A stretch of DNA of 19,042 nucleotides, taken from positions 1-19,042 of the forward strand of contig CAWDMN010000100.1 in the NCBI GenBank assembly GCA_963803155.1, read 5' to 3'. The DNA comes from CAWDMN01 sp963803155 (GTDB taxonomy: Bacteria; Acidobacteriota; Terriglobia; Versatilivoradales; Versatilivoraceae). Shown one piece after another: positions 8,357 to 14,894 of the stretch (position 1 is its first letter; the number at the start of each line of letters is the position of its first letter). Position numbers and translations under genes: made by a program. The notes under the pieces were generated by a model. It was not told where the DNA came from, made no database searches, and saw only the letters and a program-made list of their open reading frames with translations.

Positions 8357-8409
8357 GTTGTCGGTCTGGCCTTTTGTGATTGACAGTTCGCACAGGATGG
8401 CCTGCTTCC
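8357..8409 (+). repeat. Diverged dispersed repeat, copy A
   Basis: Begins GTTGTCGGTCTGGCC and ends ATGGCCTGCTTCC. It aligns along its whole length with 9967-10020 at roughly 80 percent identity by eye, same orientation. Non-coding as far as can be seen. The two copies bracket the tRNA fragment and the XRE/ImmA pair. Confidence 0.6.
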
Positions 8410-8517
8410 AAGGAGGGGCTAAAAGATGCCGCAAAGAAGCTAGGTTTCGTCTTGGGCATCGTTGCACAAGATAATGTATAAAAGTGGAATTAATAAATTT
8501 GTGAGTGAATGAATTGA

Positions 8518-8562
8518 TGGTAGCGGGGGGCGGGATCGAACCGCCGACCTAAGGGTTATGAA
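8518..8562 (-). other. 3' fragment of a Met-type (CAU) tRNA gene; probable att site / island boundary
   Basis: On the minus strand the sequence reads from an anticodon loop TTCATAA (anticodon CAT at 8560-8558), through variable-loop-like AGGTC and a perfect T arm (GGCGG, TTCGATC, CCGCC). It ends with a 3' acceptor strand CCCCGCT plus ACCA at 8518. The match to the 3' half of initiator or other CAU tRNAs is very good. The 5' half is missing: bases beyond 8562 (CGCTT, AAACACCC) do not form D or acceptor arms. This is the usual trace of tRNA-targeted integration, where the 3' end is duplicated at the distal junction. The geometry places the inserted DNA to the right of this point, with an intact tRNA expected further right, outside the window. 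Confidence 0.75.
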
Positions 8563-8570
8563 GCGCGTTT

Positions 8571-8868
8571 TTGGGTGTTTTGCAGAATAGTAATTTCCAT
8601 CGCATAAAATTGCAGATTGCCACGCAACCGGCACGGGCAAAGGGTTTTCAAGGAATAAAAATTAATTTTGCTGTTGCAAGTAATTGCAAGCGGATGCCAG
8701 TTATCACGGTTCCAACTGACACCAAAACTGACACCAAGGCTATTATGAAAATATCAGCATCAATAAATATGTTTAATAGTCAGAATAATCGTTTTTACGC
8801 GGCCACGCTGGCCACGGGGTCATTTTTCAATGCAGGTGCGGGTATTCATGTTGGCAGGGCAAAGCGAA
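8571..8868. other. Intergenic stretch without recognisable gene
   Basis: About 300 bases between the tRNA fragment and the ImmA-like gene. A short plus-strand string VPTDTKTDTK (near 8709-8738) recalls charged C-terminal tails of some tyrosine integrases, but no integrase catalytic motifs are present. No terminator or RNA gene was recognised. Confidence 0.4.
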
Positions 8869-9492
8869 TCATTTTTCCGGCAATCTAAAAGGATTAATCT
8901 TTTCCCTTTGAAGCCGCCTGCTTATTACCTGGTCTGAAACATCGAACTTTCTACAAATCCTTCCTGCAATGAATCCTTTTAACTCATCTCCGCTCAACTT
9001 CGGCGCCTGGGCTTTAGCTCTTTCGATCAGAGGGCCAAGCGCCTTTACCTCCTCAATAAGAACCTCTCTTGGAACTAACAGGCGGCCGGCAAATTCATAG
9101 GCTTGATATTCGGCACGATTTCTTATTACGTCGGGGATTTCTTCCTGAAGTTTCTCCCACTCCTCATAGGAAGGTGGCTTAATACTCTCAATTAAATGGC
9201 CATGAAGAATCTTGTGGCCCAATTCATGGGCAAGAGAAAAGCGGATCCGGACGGCTGGCAAATTTGAATCATAGTCAATTTCAAGCAAAGAACTCAGGAT
9301 TAATGCCTCGGCTCCAGCCAACCTTTTAAGCCCCGGCACAGGGACAATCTGCACATGGTGATACTTTTCAATTATGAGATCAATATTGACTGGCAGACAA
9401 TTGCCAACAGTAGATTCTCTTACCGCATCAGCCTTCCCCCAGATCTCAGTGTCTTCAATGAATGGAATCAGAAAATAAGGATCCTTGTTCAA
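8869..9492 (-). CDS. ImmA/IrrE-type metallo-endopeptidase
   Basis: The zinc-binding HExxH motif is clear: SLAHELGHKILHG, with His89, Glu90 and His93. A downstream EYQAYEFAGRLLVP segment (Glu128 as likely third ligand) matches the family's E..A..FA..LL.P signature. Length is 207 residues, normal for COG2856-type proteins. These peptidases typically cleave or destabilise a partner XRE regulator, as ImmA does to ImmR in ICEBs1, thereby derepressing mobile or defence genes. The start is TTG at 9492, supported by GGAG 7 bases upstream inside the end of the preceding gene. Only 3 bases separate it from the upstream XRE gene stop, so the two are translationally coupled. The C-terminus (SGDELKGFIAGRICRKFDVS) may form a small recognition domain. 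Target and trigger are unknown. Confidence 0.85.
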   Translation of the reverse strand: MNKDPYFLIPFIEDTEIWGKADAVRESTVGNCLPVNIDLIIEKYHHVQIVPVPGLKRLAGAEALILSSLLEIDYDSNLPAVRIRFSLAHELGHKILHGHLIESIKPPSYEEWEKLQEEIPDVIRNRAEYQAYEFAGRLLVPREVLIEEVKALGPLIERAKAQAPKLSGDELKGFIAGRICRKFDVSDQVISRRLQREKINPFRLPEK

Positions 9493-9495
9493 CTC

Positions 9496-9858
9496 TTATC
9501 TCCGTTTGAGCAGTTCGGCAATTTGCTTCATCTGTTCCTTTGTCGGCTTCTCCCCCCTAGCGGTCCTGAAAAAGATAGGCAATGCAGACAGAACCTCCTC
9601 ATCCTCGATCACTTCATCCGGGATTTGCTTTCTGGAGATATAAGCAAGATCGAAATACTCAAACCATTCCATCGAGCTTTCTTTTAATTTAAGGAGACGC
9701 GCGATTTTCTCCAGTTTTTCGCGGTCATCCGGGACTGCCAGAATCCCTCGTTCGATCTTGCTCCAATTGCTCGGATCGACTTCGGCCAAAGAACAAAACT
9801 CACGGAGTCCAAGATCACTGGACAGTCGTCTTCCTTTGACAAAATCACCAAATTTCAT
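9496..9858 (-). CDS. XRE-family transcriptional regulator
   Basis: A 120-residue protein with an N-terminal Cro/C1-type helix-turn-helix at about residues 16-38 (LGLREFCSLAEVDPSNWSKI, ERG), followed by a helical region and a basic C-terminus (EQMKQIAELLKRR). A strong AGGAGGAGGAG site precedes ATG 9858. It is paired with the ImmA-like peptidase immediately downstream, an arrangement known for phage, ICE and toxin-antitoxin-like switches. A palindrome at 9881-9901 in its own upstream region is a candidate autoregulatory operator. It is divergent from the restriction operon (hsdR start 621 bases away), so it might also control that operon, but this is only positional inference. It could instead be part of an independent stress-response pair. 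Confidence 0.85.
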   Translation of the reverse strand: MKFGDFVKGRRLSSDLGLREFCSLAEVDPSNWSKIERGILAVPDDREKLEKIARLLKLKESSMEWFEYFDLAYISRKQIPDEVIEDEEVLSALPIFFRTARGEKPTKEQMKQIAELLKRR

Positions 9859-9880
9859 TGGCTCCTCCTCCTATAAATGG

Positions 9881-9901
9881 TGTGGTTATTTTAATACCAC
9901 A
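9881..9901. promoter_or_regulatory. Candidate operator of the XRE regulator
   Basis: Perfect 6-base arms TGTGGT and ACCACA flank a 9-base AT-rich spacer, centred about 33 bases upstream of the XRE start. The AT-rich centre (TATTAAAAT on the minus strand) could overlap the -10 region. Autorepression is inferred. Confidence 0.45.
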
Positions 9902-9966
9902 GAAACAAAAAAAATGGAAGATGAAAATGATGAATGGAAACGGACAATCAGGAGGATTTGGACAGT

Positions 9967-10020
9967 GTTGTCGTTCTGGTCCATTTGTGAGTGATAGATC
10001 GCGCAGCATGGCCTGTTGCC
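9967..10020 (+). repeat. Diverged dispersed repeat, copy B
   Basis: Begins GTTGTCGTTCTGGTCC and ends ATGGCCTGTTGCC, aligning with copy A at 8357-8409. It lies in the otherwise empty stretch of about 620 bases between the XRE gene and hsdR, which also holds the operator, the promoter and the small inverted repeat listed here and no convincing gene. Confidence 0.6.
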
Positions 10021-10245
10021 TACGCCGTTGGAATGCTGCCTCGAATGGACGTGGCTGCGGAATTAGTTTGGAGCCATGAGCGTATGTTTTCAAATTGATT
10101 GATGCTTTGATGAATGGCGGTTCTTCCCTTTAACTCATGAAATAGATGGGGTTGTTTTTGAAAAGGAGCCATTATAGAACGAAGATCAGATCTCCAGGGA
10201 AAAACCGCAGCCCACTCTGTTTTTGACTCCCTGCAACCTTCTGCT

Positions 10246-10274
10246 TTGCCATTCAACTCAGCTCTATGTATAAT
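10246..10274 (+). promoter_or_regulatory. Sigma-70-type promoter candidate for the hsd operon
   Basis: TTGCCA (10246-10251) and a consensus TATAAT (10269-10274) are separated by exactly 17 bases, oriented towards hsdR. Transcription would start near 10281, giving an untranslated leader of about 200 bases. Confidence 0.5.
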
Positions 10275-10311
10275 ACGCCCACTGTTTGCAGATTCCTAAA
10301 TCGGATCCAAC

Positions 10312-10327
10312 ATTCAGGCTGCTGAAT
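10312..10327. promoter_or_regulatory. Inverted repeat in hsdR leader
   Basis: ATTCAG-GCTG-CTGAAT, perfect 6-base arms with a 4-base centre, about 40 bases after the promoter candidate. It could be a regulator binding site or a small RNA hairpin. There is no T-run after it, so it is not a terminator. Confidence 0.3.
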
Positions 10328-10478
10328 CGCCTATGGTTGTTGATTCATCGGATTCTCATTCAATGACAATTCTTTATTTCCATCCTATCCAGGGACAATT
10401 CAGACTAAAGCCGCAACTCTGGGCTGATTTTGGCAAGATCGTCTCGGCTATTTTTCCCCTGGGAATAGTTGAAATTTT

Positions 10479-12932
10479 ATGGATAAGAAAACCCTGAGTG
10501 AAAGCGATATCTGCACGAAGTACATTACACCTGCCATCCAGCGAGCCGGATGGGATATTCATGCACAGGTTCGCCAGGAATATGGTTTCACCAAAGGGCG
10601 AATCATCGTTCGCGGAAAGTTGGTTGCGCGGGGCAAAGCCAAGCGTGCAGATTATATCCTCTACTACAAGCCGAATATTCCAATCGCAATCATCGAGGCA
10701 AAAGATAATAACCACGCCGTTGGCGATGGGATGCAACAGGCTCTTGAATATGCGTCTATTCTGGACATCCCCTTTGTCTTTTCCTCCAATGGCGACGCCT
10801 TTTTGTTCCACGACCACACTGGACAGACTGCTCAAATCGAAACCGAATTGGGACTTGATGCTTTCCCGTCTCCCGACCAACTCTGGAATCTCTACCGGAA
10901 GTGGAAAGGATTAGCTCCCGCGGAAGAATCCATTTTTTTGCAGAATTACTTTGAAGATGGCAGTGGCAAGGAGCCTCGGTATTACCAGCAGATCGCCATC
11001 AACAAAACCATTGAAGCCATCGCCAAAGGGCAGAACCGCATTTTGCTGGTAATGGCGACCGGCACGGGAAAGACCTATACCGCATTTCAGATCATCTGGC
11101 GGTTGTGGAAAGCCGGCAGGAAGAAGCGAATTCTCTTTCTTGCCGACCGGAATGTGTTGGTGGATCAAACCATGGTTAACGATTTCCGGCCATTCGGTTC
11201 AAAAATGGCGAGGCTTTCCACCAATTCAAAGACCATTGAGCGAGAAGATGGGACCGAGGTCCAACTGCCCATTGCCGTCGATAAGAAATTAAGACGAATC
11301 GATACCTCTTATGAGATTTACCTTTCCCTTTATCAGGCCATCACGGGACCGGAAGAACGCCAAAAACTTTTTCGAGAGCTTTCACCAAACTTTTTTGACC
11401 TGATTGTTGTCGATGAGTGTCATCGCGGAAGCGCCCCAGAAGACTCCGCCTGGCGTGAAATCCTCGATTACTTCTCGTTGGCCACTCAAATCGGTCTAAC
11501 CGCAACACCAAAGGAAACCGAGTACGTCTCTAACATCCACTACTTTGGCTCCCCGGTTTACAGCTATTCCTTGAAACAGGGTATTGGTGACGGATTTCTT
11601 GCCCCCTATAAAGTGATCAAGATTCATTTGGATGTGGATATCGAAGGCTATCGTCCCGTCCAGGGAGAGACCGACAAATACGGGTACGAGATTGAAGACC
11701 GCATTTATAACCAGAAAGATTTTGATCGAAACCTGGTGATTGACGAGAGAACCAAGCGGGTTGCTTCAAGAGTCAGTGAATTCTTAAAGGAAAGCGGCGA
11801 CCGTTTCCAAAAGACCATCGTGTTCTGCGTCGATACCGAGCATGCTGCTCGCATGCGCCAGGCTCTTATTAACGAGAATTCTGATTTAGTCCAACAATAT
11901 CCCCGTTATGTCATGCGCATCACCGGGGACGATGCGGAGGGGACTGCTCAGATCGGCAATTTCATTGATCCGGAGGCGAAATGTCCGGTCATCGTCACAA
12001 CCTCTCGCCTCTTATCAACCGGGGTGGATACCCAAACTTGCCGTCTCATTGTGCTGGAACGCGAAGTAGGTTCTATGACTGAATTCAAGCAGATTGTCGG
12101 ACGGGGCACCCGTGTCCATGAAGATACCAAGAAGTATTACTTCACCTTGATCGACTTCCGCAAAGCCACCAACCATTTTGCCGATCCGGAGTTCGACGGC
12201 GAACCGGTACAAATTTATGAACCTGGTGATGACGATCCTGTCACCCCGCCCGACGATGTGCCACCCCCGGACGATGGAGAAGACCCTGTCCCACCTGAAC
12301 CAGGCGAAGATGAAGGTCCTATCATCGACATTTTTCCCCCTGGTGGCGGGGAAGTTGCGGATCCTCCTGCCAAGTATTACATCCACGGCAAGCATGTGAG
12401 TGTTTCGATTGAGCGTGTGGAGTATCTGGATGAAAACGGAAAGCTGGTGGCAGAAAGCCTGCGCGATTACACGAAGAAAACCCTGCGCAAGCATTTTTCG
12501 AGCTTGGACGATTTTTTAAGATGTTGGAAAGGGGCCGAGCGCAAGCAGGTAATCCTGAATGAACTCGCCTCTGAAGGATTATTTTTGGAGCCGCTAACAG
12601 AGGAAATTGGCAAGAACTTCGATCCCTTTGACTTGATTTGTTATGTCGCTTTCGACCAGCCGCCACTTACCCGGCGCGACAGGGCTGAAAATGTCCGCAA
12701 ACGAGACGTGTTCACCAAATATGGCGGGCAGGCTCGATCTGTGCTGGAAGCTCTGCTCCAAAAATACCAGGATGAGGGCATTACTGACCTCAGCGATCCG
12801 CGAATCCTGAGGGTCACTCCTTTCGATGCCATGGGTACTCCCATTGAATTGCTCAAGCCCTTTGGTGGACGGGGCGGCTTTGAACAGGCCGCAAATGAAC
12901 TCCAGTCCGCTTTATACCACGAGGTAGCTTAA
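10479..12932 (+). CDS. hsdR: Type I restriction endonuclease, HsdR subunit (EcoEI/EcoAI-like)
   Basis: 817 residues, uninterrupted. The N-terminal nuclease region has a PD-(D/E)xK arrangement: Asp58 in RADYILYY and Glu73-Ala-Lys75 in AIIEAK. The translocase follows with Walker A MATGTGKT at 192-199, DECH at 312-315, GLTATP at about 339-344, and motif VI QIVGRGTRVHED at about 537-548. Residues about 584-628 form an acidic, proline-rich linker (repeats of PP and DD), then a C-terminal domain like that of EcoEI R, beginning KYYIHGKHVSV. HsdR supplies ATP-driven DNA translocation and cleavage in the R2M2S complex. The stop overlaps the upstream ribosome-binding region of hsdM. No Shine-Dalgarno stronger than GGGAA is seen before its ATG, so translation may be modest. 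Confidence 0.95.
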   Translation: MDKKTLSESDICTKYITPAIQRAGWDIHAQVRQEYGFTKGRIIVRGKLVARGKAKRADYILYYKPNIPIAIIEAKDNNHAVGDGMQQALEYASILDIPFVFSSNGDAFLFHDHTGQTAQIETELGLDAFPSPDQLWNLYRKWKGLAPAEESIFLQNYFEDGSGKEPRYYQQIAINKTIEAIAKGQNRILLVMATGTGKTYTAFQIIWRLWKAGRKKRILFLADRNVLVDQTMVNDFRPFGSKMARLSTNSKTIEREDGTEVQLPIAVDKKLRRIDTSYEIYLSLYQAITGPEERQKLFRELSPNFFDLIVVDECHRGSAPEDSAWREILDYFSLATQIGLTATPKETEYVSNIHYFGSPVYSYSLKQGIGDGFLAPYKVIKIHLDVDIEGYRPVQGETDKYGYEIEDRIYNQKDFDRNLVIDERTKRVASRVSEFLKESGDRFQKTIVFCVDTEHAARMRQALINENSDLVQQYPRYVMRITGDDAEGTAQIGNFIDPEAKCPVIVTTSRLLSTGVDTQTCRLIVLEREVGSMTEFKQIVGRGTRVHEDTKKYYFTLIDFRKATNHFADPEFDGEPVQIYEPGDDDPVTPPDDVPPPDDGEDPVPPEPGEDEGPIIDIFPPGGGEVADPPAKYYIHGKHVSVSIERVEYLDENGKLVAESLRDYTKKTLRKHFSSLDDFLRCWKGAERKQVILNELASEGLFLEPLTEEIGKNFDPFDLICYVAFDQPPLTRRDRAENVRKRDVFTKYGGQARSVLEALLQKYQDEGITDLSDPRILRVTPFDAMGTPIELLKPFGGRGGFEQAANELQSALYHEVA

Positions 12933-12935
12933 TTC

Positions 12936-14376
12936 ATGTCTGCAAGAACCATCGTTAAATCCATTCAAGATATCATGCGCCAGGATGTGGGTGTCGATGG
13001 CGATGCCCAGCGCATCTCGCAACTCTGTTGGATGTTTTTCCCAAAAAATAATCGACGATCAGGATCAAGAACTGGAGCTGATGCAGGATAAGTATCGCTC
13101 GCCCATTCCGGAAAGCCTGCAGTGGCGTGCCTGGGCTGCCGATGCCGAAGGGAGCACTGGCGATACCCTGCTGGATTTCGTGAACAATGAACTCTTTCCG
13201 AAGTTGAAGGATCTGCCGGGCGCGGCTCAGGACGGCCGCCGCCGCGTCGTCCGGGAAGTCTTTGAAGATGCATACAACTATATGAAGTCTGGCCAGCTCA
13301 TGCGCCAGGTGATTAACAAGATCAATGGAATCGACTTTAATAACCTGGCCGAACGGCAGCACTTTGGCGACATTTACGAGCAGATCTTAAACGATCTTCA
13401 GAGTGCCGGAAATGCCGGCGAGTACTACACGCCGCGCGCTGTCACCGCCTTTATGGCCAACCGCATCGATCCTAAGCCGGGTGAAATCCTTTTCGATCCG
13501 GCCTGCGGGACGGGAGGCTTTCTCACTTGCGCTATCCGGCATATGCGGGAGCGTTACGTGAAGACCCCCGCCAAAGAGCGGAAGATGCAGCAAGCCTTGC
13601 GCGCCACTGAGAAAAAACAGCTTCCTCATATGCTCTGTGTTACCAACATGCTGCTTCACGGTATCGACGATCCTTCTTTTGTCCGCCACGACAATACGCT
13701 GGCGCGGCCTTACATAAGTTATTCCCAGGCAGATCGGGTAGATATTGTCCTTACCAACCCACCCTTTGGCGGCCGTGAAGAAGACGGTATCGAGAGCAAT
13801 TTCCCCAAGCACTTCCAAACCCGGGAAACGGCTGATCTATTTCTTGCCCTCATCGTTCGTTTGCTCAAACCTGGCGGCCGTGCTGCCGTGGTGCTACCAG
13901 ACGGCACCCTCTTTGGTGAAGGTGTCAAGACGCGGCTCAAAGAACACCTCTTGGAAGAGTGCAACTTGCATACTATCGTTCGCTTGCCCAATAGTGTTTT
14001 TAAACCCTATGCCTCCATAGGCACCAATCTGCTCTTCTTCGAAAAGGGCTCTCCCACCCAAGAAATCTGGTTCTACGAACATCGCATTCCTGAAGGACAA
14101 AAAGCCTATTCAATGACCAGGCCGATCCGTTTCGAGCATTTCCAACCATGCATCGATTGGTGGGAGAAACGCGAAGAAAATGAAGTGTCCTGGAAAGTCG
14201 GCCTTGATGAGATCAAGACCCGCAATTACAACCTTGATTTCAAGAACCCTCACACCGTCGAGGAGGAGCACGGGGATCCCGCTGAGTTGCTGGCCAAACT
14301 GGAGGCAAGCGAAGCAGAGACCGCGAAACTGCGCGACCGGCTAAAAGAAATTCTTGGAGAGGCACTTCTAAGATGA
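12936..14376 (+). CDS. hsdM: Type I R-M DNA methyltransferase HsdM, frameshifted near N-terminus
   Basis: The natural start is ATG 12936 (MSARTIVKSIQDIMRQDV...), 3 bases after the hsdR stop and behind GAGG. At the run CCCAAAAAA (about 13040-13048) the frame shifts: the first frame stops at about 13092, while the expected sense resumes as KIIDDQDQELELMQDKYRS. Alternatively, an in-frame ATG at 12985 lets the main frame be translated with about 20 non-native residues (MWVSMAMPSASRNSV...). The body carries FDPACGTGGFL (SAM-binding motif I, near 13490-13520) and TNPPFGG (catalytic NPPF motif, near 13753), so it is an N6-adenine methyltransferase. The C-terminal region (NYNLDFKNP, then a coiled-coil-like tail) is normal. 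The methylase protects host DNA, so loss of its N-terminus with an intact HsdR would be harmful. A sequencing indel or a phase-variable tract is therefore worth considering. Confidence 0.9.
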
Positions 14377-14437
14377 GTTTTACGCAATGGGCGGGGGCTC
14401 AAAGATTTTGTTTTTGCCTTTTATTCTTTGAGTGGTC

Positions 14438-14449
14438 GCGCCGTGGCGT
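14438..14449 (+). repeat. 12-bp direct repeat, left of the GxxExxY gene
   Basis: GCGCCGTGGCGT, identical to 14911-14922 and in the same orientation. The two copies bracket the GxxExxY gene. Confidence 0.6.
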
Positions 14450-14470
14450 GATTGTGATTTGGGGTTGCGG

Positions 14471-14881
14471 ATGACTGAAAACGAGATCGCCAAGGAAATA
14501 ATGGAGGCCGCGTTTCTGATTCACCGTACACTTGGACCAGGATTGTTGGAAAGTGTCTATGAGGTGATTCTGGCCCGGAAGCTGGAGAATAGGGGCCTTG
14601 AGGTCGAATGCCAAGCCCCAGTGTCCATTCAATTCGAAGGAATTACTTTTAAAGAAGGATTCCGTGCCGACCTGATTGTCGAAAAGAAAGTCATTGTCGA
14701 GCTTAAATCGGTTGAACGTTTGCAGCCTGTCCACGCCAAACAGCTCCTCACTTATTTGCGGCTCACGGGTTGCAAGCTGGGGCTATTGATAAATTTTGGG
14801 GAGCACCTGTTGAAGGATGGATTCCGGCAAGTGGTCAATGGCTTGGAAGAAACCTCACGCGACGGCGCAATGGCGCAATGA
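14471..14881 (+). CDS. GxxExxY family protein
   Basis: 136 residues from ATG 14471 (MTENEIAKEIMEAAFLIHRT). An upstream in-frame GTG at 14432 is rejected because the family begins at 'ENEI..EI..AA..IH'. The name-giving motif is GLLESVY. The region FRADLIVEKKVIVELKS contains a D...ELK arrangement like a PD-(D/E)xK nuclease fold, and QLLTYLRLTGCKLGLLINFG matches the family C-terminus. Biochemical role is unknown. It interrupts the usual hsdM-hsdS adjacency. The hsdM stop is overlapped by an ATG at 14373 (MSFTQWAG...) that may be the original hsdS start, and hsdS now starts 13 bases after this gene. The last residues (SRDGAMAQ) come from CG-rich repeat-like DNA. It is probably a mobile cassette rather than an R-M component. 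Confidence 0.88.
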   Translation: MTENEIAKEIMEAAFLIHRTLGPGLLESVYEVILARKLENRGLEVECQAPVSIQFEGITFKEGFRADLIVEKKVIVELKSVERLQPVHAKQLLTYLRLTGCKLGLLINFGEHLLKDGFRQVVNGLEETSRDGAMAQ

Positions 14882-14894
14882 TTGGAGGAAAAGG

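Noticed and set aside
8440..8640. Minus-strand ORF with RSAVRSRPPLP
   Set aside because: This is the well-known artefact of translating a tRNA 3' end; the DNA is a tRNA fragment, not a gene.
8571..8888. Plus-strand ORF with VPTDTKTDTK, possibly an integrase tail
   Set aside because: No tyrosine-recombinase catalytic motifs. It starts right next to the tRNA scar, so there is no room for the rest of an integrase, and it overlaps the end of the ImmA-like gene.
10374..10880. Minus-strand ORF over the hsdR start
   Set aside because: It overlaps the nuclease domain of hsdR antisense, and the amino-acid string has no recognisable motifs.
12015..12494. Long minus-strand ORF inside hsdR
   Set aside because: It is a shadow of hsdR, whose helicase motifs are unmistakable on the plus strand; there is no ribosome binding site or family resemblance.
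13387..13818. Minus-strand ORF inside hsdM
   Set aside because: Antisense shadow of the conserved methyltransferase core.
14432..14470. GTG start extending the GxxExxY protein by 13 residues
   Set aside because: The family begins at the MTENEIA position. The extension is encoded by the cassette repeat.
14817..14894. Upstream start for hsdS inside the GxxExxY gene
   Set aside because: The extra residues are out-of-frame GxxExxY sequence. ATG 14895 has a strong GGAGG site.
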